Shown here: piece by piece, positions 1 through 5,450 of the stretch
How positions within the stretch are numbered: the stretch's first letter is position 1
How the letters are laid out: each line of letters begins with the position of its first letter
The notes under the pieces: model-generated
What the model was told of the DNA's origin: nothing
What the model saw: only the letters and a program-made list of their open reading frames with translations
Databases searched by the model: none
Made by a program: the position numbers and the translations under genes
Origin: an uncultured Ruminococcus sp.
GTDB taxonomy: Bacteria > Bacillota > Clostridia > Oscillospirales > Ruminococcaceae
Assembly: GCA_947174625.1 (NCBI GenBank)
Contig: CAMWJT010000068.1
Location: 1 to 6,903 of the forward strand
Reading direction: 5' to 3'
DNA length: 6,903 nt

Positions 1-738
1 GTCATGAGCTGTGAAAATTTTGCCGTCACAGCGTTGCAGATTAAAAATAAAAATATCTAATTTTCGCTTGGCTGTGACACTGGAATATTTCTGACGTAAA
101 GAACCTGCCGCCGCATTCCTGGGATTTTTGAAAGTTTGTCCGCCGGTTTCCTCCTGTTCTTTCACAAGTGCATGAAACTGTTCTCTTGGCATATAGACTT
201 CGCCACGGACTTCCAGCAACGGCAGAGCATTGTCCAGGACTAACGGAATTGTCCGGATTGTCCGGAGATTCGCTGTCACGTCCTCACCGATGAAGCCATC
301 TCCTCTGGTAGAACCAAGTTCAAATCTGCCATTATGATACTCCAGTGAGACGGATAATCCATCAATTTTAGGTTCTACACTGAACACAGCGTCCGGGAAT
401 TCCTCTTGACAGCGTGCAACAAAACTGTCGACTTGTTCCAGATCAAACACGTCCTGCAAACTCTGCATCTGGACGGCATGGCTGACTTTCCGGAAATCAT
501 TCGATGCACTTCCGCCGACTCTCTGCGTCGGCGACTGTGGCGAGAGTAATTCCGGGTATTGTGTTTCCAGGTCTGCCAGTTCGTGCATGAGCATATCATA
601 AGTGAAATCATCCACACTTGGCTGATCTAACATATAATATTCATACTCATATTTTCTTAATAGTGCAGTAAGTTCCTGCACACGTTTTTCCGCCTGTTCT
701 GCATTCAGGTTTCTCTTTGCATGTAACCCCTGATCCAA
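1..738 (-). CDS. ligA: NAD+-dependent DNA ligase LigA, N-terminal 246 residues (cut by window edge)
   Basis: Joins nicks in DNA during replication and repair, using NAD+ to adenylate itself in the cytoplasm. Translating the minus strand gives an unbroken 246-codon frame reaching base 1. Seen in order: the NAD+-binding Ia segment (EYEYYMLDQPSVDDFTYD, residues 31-48), the adenylation motif with catalytic lysine (KIDG, K124), TRGDG (144-148), EVRGE (176-180) and NPRNAAAGSLRQ (205-216). All are hallmarks of bacterial LigA adenylation domains. The OB-fold, zinc finger, HhH and BRCT regions lie beyond the left edge. The start is a TTG at 738: GGGGTGAT at 750-743 lies 4 nt ahead (core GGGGTG 6 nt), and the next in-frame ATG (residue 36) would delete the NAD+-binding Ia segment. 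The gene is preceded by its own promoter and by the terminator of the upstream gene, so it is probably an independent transcription unit. No defect is visible in the part present. Family assignment is very secure. Confidence 0.96.
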   Translation of the reverse strand, partial: MDQGLHAKRNLNAEQAEKRVQELTALLRKYEYEYYMLDQPSVDDFTYDMLMHELADLETQYPELLSPQSPTQRVGGSASNDFRKVSHAVQMQSLQDVFDLEQVDSFVARCQEEFPDAVFSVEPKIDGLSVSLEYHNGRFELGSTRGDGFIGEDVTANLRTIRTIPLVLDNALPLLEVRGEVYMPREQFHALVKEQEETGGQTFKNPRNAAAGSLRQKYSSVTAKRKLDIFIFNLQRCDGKIFTAHD

Positions 739-786
739 AATAATCACCCCAATAAATTAAAATATTAAAAAAATAACAACAGGTTT

Positions 787-815
787 ATTATAACACAATT
801 TTGTGAATAATACAA
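787..815 (-). promoter_or_regulatory. Probable sigma-A promoter of ligA
   Basis: On the minus strand a TATAAT (792-787) is preceded by TG one base upstream (extended -10) and, 17 nt away, by TTGTAT (815-810) as a weak -35. It lies about 50 nt before the ligA TTG start and just after the terminator of the previous gene. The spacer contains the inverted repeat CACAA-tt-TTGTG (794-805), which could be an operator or chance in AT-rich DNA. The -10 is strong and the -35 poor, so the call rests mainly on the extended -10 and position. Confidence 0.65.
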
Positions 816-858
816 GAATTTTTTGGAAATTTTGTATAAAAATATATTTTGTCATCAT

Positions 859-875
859 TATGATATTTTATCATA
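859..875. repeat. Short perfect inverted repeat in the AT-rich ligA upstream region
   Basis: TATGATA (859-865), a 3-nt TTT spacer and TATCATA (869-875) form a perfect 7-bp inverted repeat. It sits 44 nt or more upstream of the ligA -35 element in a run of almost pure A+T (about 820-900). It could be a protein-binding site or simply a by-product of base composition. A+T-rich DNA at this distance could also help RNA polymerase alpha-subunit binding, but that is inference. Confidence 0.3.
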
Positions 876-896
876 TTTTATAATATATTATTATAT

Positions 897-926
897 AAAA
901 ACAGGACGGCTTACTGCGCCGTCCTG
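897..926 (-). terminator. Rho-independent terminator after the Cys-rich gene
   Basis: Read on the minus strand, CAGGACGGC (926-918), a 7-nt loop (917-911) and GCCGTCCTG (910-902) form a perfect 9-bp GC-rich stem directly followed by TTTTT (901-897) and further AT. It begins 26 nt beyond the TAA of the Cys-rich gene and separates it from ligA. This is the clearest intrinsic terminator in the window. Confidence 0.93.
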
Positions 927-952
927 CCGTGCTTCTGATTTTATTAATTTTC

Positions 953-1834
953 TTAGCATTTTGCATGATGATTGCAATCCTGTTCTTTCTCAAGATGACA
1001 ATCAGAATCAGAACCCGAATTAAAATTAAAATTTGCATGACATTTGCAGTCCGGTTTATAATCAGGACTCGGACTGCCTGGATTCCGGTTTTCACTGAGC
1101 ATGACCGGTGAAAATTCTTCTGTCGGGAAGCGCATCCGGTCTAAGACGGCACAGGGTGTCTCTGTATCAACATTGCATTCTTTTGACGGAATGGTATAAT
1201 CATACGTCGGCACCATGATTGTTACGGGTCTGGTCAGTTCAATGACAGAGAACAGCCCCAGTGTCATGATTACCGTCCGCATCGTCGGCGGAAAATTATC
1301 CGTATTCTGACATGGTTCACACTGCCGGCACACTGTACCGATTTTTGTCTCCAATGCCAGCGGCGGTACAACCTGCACATTGGCTGACGGCAGATTCACC
1401 ACTTCACAGCAAGCATCTGTCTTGCCGAGCTTACTTCCGTTGCTGTAAAATGTCTGTGTATTCGATTCACTGCCGTACAGAATACTGCTCTTGCTTGCAT
1501 ACACAGTCCCTTCCAGAAGCTGCGGCTTTTCGCAAGCATGCGTATAGGCAAGCAGCTCCACCCGGAACGTGAACGTCAGATCAATGTTATAAAATCCCCT
1601 GTTGAATGGCACTGGTTCAATTCTCATGCAGACATCCGCCACACGGACGCACTTGCTCTTGACAAGCTGTACATTGCATGGCAGTTCGCCGCAGTCCAGA
1701 ATGACCGGCACATTAGCAATACATTCCCTGTCGCTGCAACTGTCAAACACACGATTGACCTTGATCGGCACAGCATCCCGGTTGCAAGGACGGCGTTCCA
1801 TTTCATCCGGCGCACATGATGTATCAAAATTCAT
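953..1834 (-). CDS. Cysteine-rich protein of unknown function, 293 aa
   Basis: I do not recognise a characterised family. The protein resembles conserved clostridial hypothetical proteins with a core like FDSCSDRECI (residues 30-39) and EPVPFNRGFY (73-82), which I recall only loosely. It has 21 cysteines (7%), including a CxxCxxC (169-175), a CC pair (142-143), and a Cys/His-rich tail, CKCH (263-266) through CNHHAKC (287-293). There is no signal peptide or membrane segment. The central part (about 20-215) has alternating hydrophobic strands suggesting a beta-rich domain, followed by a Pro/Ser/Asn linker (about 248-262). AGGAGG (1853-1848) lies 13 nt before the ATG, slightly long but strong. 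It follows hisI by 112 nt and ends at a good terminator. A spore-surface or metal-binding structural role is plausible from Cys/His content but unproven. Codon use looks like that of its neighbours. It is clearly a real gene; its function is open. Confidence 0.85.
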   Translation of the reverse strand: MNFDTSCAPDEMERRPCNRDAVPIKVNRVFDSCSDRECIANVPVILDCGELPCNVQLVKSKCVRVADVCMRIEPVPFNRGFYNIDLTFTFRVELLAYTHACEKPQLLEGTVYASKSSILYGSESNTQTFYSNGSKLGKTDACCEVVNLPSANVQVVPPLALETKIGTVCRQCEPCQNTDNFPPTMRTVIMTLGLFSVIELTRPVTIMVPTYDYTIPSKECNVDTETPCAVLDRMRFPTEEFSPVMLSENRNPGSPSPDYKPDCKCHANFNFNSGSDSDCHLEKEQDCNHHAKC

Positions 1835-1866
1835 AATAGCGAATCGTCCTCCTGTTATCAGAATAG

Positions 1867-1897
1867 CAGGATATAATTTAAATAAAAATATATCCTG
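1867..1897. repeat. 9-bp inverted repeat between hisI and the Cys-rich gene
   Basis: CAGGATATA (1867-1875) and TATATCCTG (1889-1897) are perfect inverted arms around a 13-nt A/T spacer. The repeat lies between the hisI stop and the AGGAGG of the Cys-rich gene. It is not followed by a T-run on either strand, so it is not a typical intrinsic terminator. It could be an operator, a leader hairpin near the ribosome site, or a weak attenuating structure. No convincing sigma-A promoter was found in this 112-nt gap. Confidence 0.45.
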
Positions 1898-1946
1898 GTT
1901 CTATTTTATTCAGAAAAACAATCATTTGTGACTCAAAATAATAAAA

Positions 1947-2294
1947 TTATGAATTATTATAAATTTCTTTAAAAAAACAACTGTAAGAACCTGTATGACA
2001 AGCATTCCCGGTCTGTTCCACATGCACCAGGAGCGTATCATCATCACAATCCGCAAAAATGGAGATCACTTTTTGCAGATGTCCGCTCGTTGCGCCCTTG
2101 TTCCACAGTTCCTGCCGGGATCTGCTCCAATACCAGGTATAACCGGTTTCCAGCGTTTTTTGGAGACTTTCCCGGTTCATGTAGGCAAGCATGAGTACCT
2201 GCTTTGTGTGGACATCCACAGCAATTGCCGGAATCAGGTCACTTTTGACAAAATATCTGTCAAGATCCTGCCAATCAATTACTATATCTGCCAT
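1947..2294 (-). CDS. hisI: Phosphoribosyl-AMP cyclohydrolase (monofunctional HisI)
   Basis: Opens the adenine ring of phosphoribosyl-AMP to give ProFAR, the third step of histidine biosynthesis, in the cytoplasm. At 115 aa it is the usual size of a stand-alone cyclohydrolase. Seen: MLAYMN (35-40), WYWSRSRQELWNKG (54-67), SGHLQKV (70-76), the metal-binding DCDDD (D82, D84, D86 for Mg2+; C83 for Zn2+) and the two further zinc cysteines C99 (ACHTG) and C106. All expected ligands are present. There is no C-terminal HisE (PRA-PH) domain, unlike the bifunctional HisIE of enterics. The ATG lies 1 nt after the stop of the acidic Imm51-like gene, with GGAG about 10 nt upstream inside that gene, so the pair is co-transcribed from the promoter at 2745-2717. 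It is separated from the rest of the his operon by that promoter. Confidence 0.96.
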   Translation of the reverse strand: MADIVIDWQDLDRYFVKSDLIPAIAVDVHTKQVLMLAYMNRESLQKTLETGYTWYWSRSRQELWNKGATSGHLQKVISIFADCDDDTLLVHVEQTGNACHTGSYSCFFKEIYNNS

Positions 2295-2295
2295 A

Positions 2296-2661
2296 TTATC
2301 TCAGCTCCGCACGGGTAAACAGATCCGCAATCAGCGCCCTGTCTTCACAGGCTTCCCGGAAGGCAAGCGCAAAATCGGACAGAGATACACCGTCTTCAGA
2401 ATATACAATAAATGTATCTGCTTCGGAATCAAATTCAAAGCTTTCGTCTTCGCCCTCATAAATTTCCGCCAGAAAAATTTCTGCCAAAGCTTCCCAATCG
2501 TAGCCGTTTCCGAGAAATCCTTCTTCTGCTCTTGTCTGGAACAGATCTGACAAATAACCGTTTGCAATTTCCAGATAGAGTGTATATTGCACTTCGCCAT
2601 CAAATGCCCAACGGAACGGCTCTATTTTCCGTGTAAAATTCTCACTTGTATAATCCATCAT
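2296..2661 (-). CDS. Acidic protein resembling Imm51-type immunity proteins, 121 aa
   Basis: A small soluble protein with about 29 acidic and 8 basic residues. IEPFRW (13-18), LFQTRAEEGFLGNGYDW (40-56), FEFDSEAD (75-82) and DLFTRAEL (113-120) match what I remember of Imm51-family proteins, which are predicted to neutralise toxins of polymorphic toxin systems. That assignment is from memory and only moderately sure. No toxin gene lies beside it; its partner here is hisI, 1 nt downstream. The start is either of two adjacent ATGs (2661 or 2658). Neither has a good ribosome site directly in front; an AAAGGA (2701-2696) lies 34 nt upstream, with a hairpin (2692-2670) in between. Transcription comes from the strong promoter at 2745-2717. 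It could also be a domesticated housekeeping homologue with no toxin partner. Confidence 0.8.
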   Translation of the reverse strand: MMDYTSENFTRKIEPFRWAFDGEVQYTLYLEIANGYLSDLFQTRAEEGFLGNGYDWEALAEIFLAEIYEGEDESFEFDSEADTFIVYSEDGVSLSDFALAFREACEDRALIADLFTRAELR

Positions 2662-2669
2662 GAACTTCT

Positions 2670-2692
2670 GCCGTCTGAAAAAAATCAGCGGC
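2670..2692 (-). promoter_or_regulatory. Leader hairpin between a displaced SD and the start of the Imm51-like gene
   Basis: In the minus-strand transcript GCCGCTGA (2692-2685) pairs with TCAG-A-CGGC (2678-2670; A2674 bulged) around a T6 loop. The hairpin ends 8 nt before the ATG. An SD-like AAAGGA (2701-2696) lies just 5' of it. If the hairpin forms, the SD-to-ATG distance outside the stem falls from 34 to about 11 nt. A role in translation initiation is inference. Confidence 0.45.
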
Positions 2693-2716
2693 TTTTCCTT
2701 TCCAAAAATTTTTACT

Positions 2717-2745
2717 ATTATAACATATTATTTCCAATTTGTCAA
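2717..2745 (-). promoter_or_regulatory. Strong sigma-A promoter for the Imm51-like gene and hisI
   Basis: Minus strand TTGACA (2745-2740), a 17-nt spacer and TATAAT (2722-2717): a perfect consensus, with an extended-10 TG at 2725-2724. Transcription should begin near 2710, giving a leader of about 50 nt. It lies 37 nt after the stop of the glycosylase gene with no terminator between, so read-through from the his operon could add to it. Confidence 0.92.
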
Positions 2746-2760
2746 TACTAATCAATACTA
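2741..2760. repeat. Tandem 10-bp direct repeat overlapping the -35 element
   Basis: On the plus strand TCAATACTA occurs at 2742-2750 and 2752-2760, that is GTCAATACTA then ATCAATACTA, an exact 10-bp period (one helical turn). The first copy covers most of the -35 hexamer (2740-2745) and the second lies just upstream. This geometry suits a binding site for a regulator touching the same DNA face twice. No regulator is identified. Confidence 0.6.
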
Positions 2761-2782
2761 AAAATTCTGCGCAAATCAAAAA

Positions 2783-3295
2783 TTACTGTGTTTCAGCGAT
2801 ATATCGCCATGCAATCTTGCTCCAGTAATCCCCTGCATAATCAATGCCGACCCTGGGTGCAATCCGGATCTGTGGCTGAAAACCGTCATCTTCTAACCAG
2901 ATATGAGAATTTCCGTAAATTTTCTGATCGTTAAAACTGCCGTCAATCTGTAAATATTTTGTCAGCTTGGCAGGACCGTTATGCACTTCCCCGCAGCGGA
3001 TCAGAACACATTGCGGATCATTTTCTTCACCGGTGACAAGATTCATCAGCCAATGGATGCCATAACACAGATAGACATAAATTTTACCGCTTTCACCATA
3101 GAGAATTTTCGTCCGGTTTGTTTTGCCTTTTGACGCATGACAAGCTTTATCTTCTTCTCCTCGATAGACTTCCGTTTCTGAAATCCGTTCACGCAGGATT
3201 GTATGTGCATCAAGTCTCCGTACAAGAATTTTGCCGACCAGTTCCGGCGCAACAACAAGTGCATCTCTGTGAAAAAATTCGCTCTGTAATATCAT
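2783..3295 (-). CDS. DNA-3-methyladenine glycosylase (AAG/MPG family)
   Basis: Removes alkylated or deaminated purines from DNA, starting base-excision repair. The 170-aa product is somewhat shorter than the common 190-210 aa but runs from the N-terminal FFHRDALVVAPELVGK through the C-terminal GDYWSKIAWRYI, so it looks complete. Seen: SETEVY (39-44) with E42 matching the catalytic Glu of human AAG (E125) and Y44 matching Y127; DKACHASKGKTNRT (49-62) with H53 matching H136; VYLCYGIHWLMNLV (74-87) with Y78 matching the intercalating tyrosine and N85 matching N169; NGPAKL (106-111) and the DGFQPQIRIAPRVGID stretch. The ATG overlaps the hisF stop as ATGA and has no good SD of its own, implying translational coupling to hisF. 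Its presence in the his operon has no evident metabolic reason. Confidence 0.93.
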   Translation of the reverse strand: MILQSEFFHRDALVVAPELVGKILVRRLDAHTILRERISETEVYRGEEDKACHASKGKTNRTKILYGESGKIYVYLCYGIHWLMNLVTGEENDPQCVLIRCGEVHNGPAKLTKYLQIDGSFNDQKIYGNSHIWLEDDGFQPQIRIAPRVGIDYAGDYWSKIAWRYIAETQ

Positions 3296-4050
3296 GACCG
3301 GACAATGATATTTTTTTTCTGACAGTCTGCCTTGACTTCCTGGACTGTCAGTTCTTTAAAATGAAACAGAGATGCCGCAAGCGCCGCAGAACAATCCGTT
3401 TCCTGGAATGCGTCGGCGAAATCAGATAATTTTCCTGCACCGCCGCTTGCAATCACCGGAATATTGACAGCATTGACAACCGCTTTCAACATGGGGATGT
3501 CAAATCCGCCTTTGACACCATCTGTATCAATCGAATTCAGACAGATCTCTCCTGCGCCAAGCTGTTCGATCTGCTTCACCCAATCCAGTAAGTCAAGTTG
3601 CATGTCAATTCTGCCGCCGTTGATGAACACTGTCCAGTTGCCGGATGCTGTTTTTTTGGCATCAATCCCGACACAGATACACTGACTGCCGAAAATATCT
3701 GCACCCTGCCGGATCAGCTCCGGATTTTGTACTGCCTGGGAATTGACAGAAACTTTGTCCGCACCTGCCCGGAGTGTCTCCCGGATGTCATCCACAGTCT
3801 TGATACCACCGCCGACCGTCAACGGCACGAACACACGCTTTGCCGTCTCCCGTACCACATCCAGCATCACACCTCTGCCTTCATGCGATGCCGTAATATC
3901 ATAAAATACAATTTCATCTGCACCCTGTCTGTTATATTCCTCAGCACATGCCACCGGATCGCCGACTTCCCGGATGCCCTGGAAATTGACACCCTTGACA
4001 ACTTTGCCGTCACGGACATCCAGACAAGGAATGATTCTCTTTGCGAGCAT
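3292..4050 (-). CDS. hisF: Imidazole glycerol phosphate synthase, cyclase subunit HisF
   Basis: With HisH converts PRFAR plus ammonia into imidazole glycerol phosphate and AICAR. At 252 aa it is the normal length for this (beta/alpha)8 barrel. Seen: RIIPCLDV with catalytic D11; PLTVGGGI (76-83) phosphate site; K99 in ADKVSVN; GIDAK with catalytic D130; NSIDTDGVKGGFD (172-184); IASGGAG near the C-terminal phosphate site. The gate residues R5, E46, K99 and E168 at the HisH interface are conserved. A small deviation is LNS where many homologues read LTS before the D175-D177 segment. AGAGAGGA (4065-4058) lies 7 nt before the ATG. hisA ends 34 nt upstream, and the downstream glycosylase overlaps by 4 nt. 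The predicted partner HisH is encoded two genes upstream in the same operon. Confidence 0.98.
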   Translation of the reverse strand: MLAKRIIPCLDVRDGKVVKGVNFQGIREVGDPVACAEEYNRQGADEIVFYDITASHEGRGVMLDVVRETAKRVFVPLTVGGGIKTVDDIRETLRAGADKVSVNSQAVQNPELIRQGADIFGSQCICVGIDAKKTASGNWTVFINGGRIDMQLDLLDWVKQIEQLGAGEICLNSIDTDGVKGGFDIPMLKAVVNAVNIPVIASGGAGKLSDFADAFQETDCSAALAASLFHFKELTVQEVKADCQKKNIIVRS

Positions 4051-4084
4051 AAAAATATCCTCTCTTTATTTATTTGCTTATTGA

Positions 4085-4801
4085 TTATAATCTTGTATAA
4101 GCAATCGCTTCTTTCAGATCCAATGTCCCTTGATACAGGGATTTTCCGCAGATTGTGCCATACAGATTCATGTCTGCACAGGCAATAATATCCTGCATGG
4201 TATGCACACCACCGCTTGCAATGATATTGCAATTGACAGCATCATGCAGTGCTTTAAGCTGTTCCTGATTGACACCGGAAAGCGTGCCGTCTTTAGAAAT
4301 ATCTGTAAAAATAATCGTCTTTACACCGATTTTTTCCATTTCCTGTGCAAGCGTGATATAATCCACACTAGAAGCATCCAGCCAACCTTCTACTGCAACA
4401 AAACCGTTTTTGGCATCAATCCCCACGGCGATCCTTTCGCCGTATTCTTTGACAGCCTGTGCAACCAGATCCGGATTTTTCAATGCAACAGATCCCAGAA
4501 TCACTCTGGAAATCCCATTTGACAAATAAAATTCAATTGTCTCTAAATTCCGGATACCGCCGCCGACTTCCACTTTTAAGCTGGTATGCTTTGCGACATC
4601 CACAAAAATTTCTGTATTCACAGGCTTGGCATCCTTTGCACCGTCCAGATCCACCATGTGAATCCATTCTGCACCGGCATCCTGGAAACTCTGCGCTGTT
4701 TTCCTGTAATCTTCTGCAACTTTGTGTGCTGTACCGAAATCGCCACGCACAAGCCGGACGCAGTTGCCGTCTTTAATATCAATAGCAGGTAAAATAAACA
4801 T
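4085..4801 (-). CDS. hisA: ProFAR isomerase HisA
   Basis: Isomerises ProFAR to PRFAR by an Amadori rearrangement, in the cytoplasm. At 238 aa it is the usual size for this (beta/alpha)8 barrel related to HisF. Seen: ILPAIDIKDG with catalytic base D8; GGCVRL-like GNCVRLVRGD (12-21); HMVDLDGAKD (48-57); VEVGGGIRN (77-85); RVILGSVA (99-106); GIDAKNG with catalytic D129; TDISKDGTLSG (166-176); ASGGV (195-199). The TDISKDGT segment and the absence of HisF-type residues place it as HisA rather than a second HisF. An AAAGGAT ribosome site lies about 8 nt before the ATG. It is 45 nt from hisH and 34 nt from hisF, within the same operon. No internal promoter or terminator was seen in either gap. Confidence 0.98.
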   Translation of the reverse strand: MFILPAIDIKDGNCVRLVRGDFGTAHKVAEDYRKTAQSFQDAGAEWIHMVDLDGAKDAKPVNTEIFVDVAKHTSLKVEVGGGIRNLETIEFYLSNGISRVILGSVALKNPDLVAQAVKEYGERIAVGIDAKNGFVAVEGWLDASSVDYITLAQEMEKIGVKTIIFTDISKDGTLSGVNQEQLKALHDAVNCNIIASGGVHTMQDIIACADMNLYGTICGKSLYQGTLDLKEAIAYTRL

Positions 4802-4846
4802 AACAAAAATCCTTTATTTCGTAAATTTATTAATTAATTATGATAA

Positions 4847-5449
4847 TTATAATTCAGCAAAATTCCGGAGAATCTGCAAGCCAGTCTCTCCGCTCTTTTC
4901 CGGGTGGAACTGCGCACCATAGACAAATTTATGATCCGTAATCAATGCCGGAACTTGACAGTCGTAATCCACCCAAGCGGCAAGATTCACCGGATTCTCA
5001 CAAGTTGCCATATAGGAGTGTACAAAATAGACATAGGACGAATTTCCGAGATTCTCCAGTAATTTACAGGGATTCTGGACTTCCAGTGCGTTCCATCCCA
5101 TATGTGGTATAATTTTATCTTGTACCGGAATTTTATCTACAACACCCGGAATTAGATCCAGTCCGGCGCACTCCTCAAATTCATAACTTTTTGTCAACAG
5201 CATCTGCATGCCAAGACATATCCCCAGTAACGGCTTTTTCTGCGCCTGTTCTTTAAGAACTGGAATTAAATTCTTCTGTGCCAGCATCTTCATTGCTGCC
5301 GGGAACGCTCCTACACCGGGCAGGATGATCCTGTCTGCTGTTTCAAGCAATGCCGGATCGTCCGTCAATTGATTCTGTAATCCCAGATAATCCAGCGCAT
5401 TCTTGACACTGAAAATATTCCCAGCACCATAATCAATAATTGCAATCAT
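4847..5449 (-). CDS. hisH: Imidazole glycerol phosphate synthase, glutamine amidotransferase subunit HisH
   Basis: Hydrolyses glutamine and passes ammonia through the HisF barrel for imidazole glycerol phosphate formation. At 200 aa it is the normal length for a class I (triad) glutamine amidotransferase. Seen: IDYGAGNIFSVKNAL (5-19); LPGVGAF (43-49), the oxyanion strand; GICLGMQ with nucleophile C78; PHMGWN (115-120); YFVHSY (141-146); QFHPEKS with H182 and E184 completing the triad. The ATG follows the hisB stop by 1 nt, with AGGAG (5466-5462) 12 nt upstream inside the hisB end. Tight spacing with hisB and co-occurrence with hisF indicate balanced expression of the complex. Confidence 0.98.
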   Translation of the reverse strand: MIAIIDYGAGNIFSVKNALDYLGLQNQLTDDPALLETADRIILPGVGAFPAAMKMLAQKNLIPVLKEQAQKKPLLGICLGMQMLLTKSYEFEECAGLDLIPGVVDKIPVQDKIIPHMGWNALEVQNPCKLLENLGNSSYVYFVHSYMATCENPVNLAAWVDYDCQVPALITDHKFVYGAQFHPEKSGETGLQILRNFAEL

Positions 5450-5450
5450 G

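Noticed and set aside
375..617. Minus-strand 80-codon open frame within ligA
   Set aside because: It is out of frame with the clear LigA translation, which carries all family motifs; a shadow frame.
823..1023. Plus-strand open frame of 66 codons spanning the AT-rich gap and the end of the Cys-rich gene
   Set aside because: It runs through the minus-strand terminator and the Cys-rich coding end, has no ribosome site and encodes low-complexity sequence; it is a composition artefact.
2670..2701. Hairpin followed by TTTTCCTTT on the plus strand, resembling a terminator
   Set aside because: There is no plus-strand gene for it to terminate; on the minus strand it lies in the leader of the Imm51-like gene without a T-run.
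2662..2782. T-box (tRNA-His) riboswitch in front of the hisI unit
   Set aside because: The leader from the mapped promoter is only about 50 nt, too short for a T-box, and no specifier loop or terminator/antiterminator pair is present. A T-box could exist at the start of the main his operon outside the window.
3598..4188. Long plus-strand open frame (196 codons) opposite hisF and the end of hisA
   Set aside because: It is antisense to two intact enzyme genes, lacks a ribosome site and spans a his intergenic gap without recognisable protein features.
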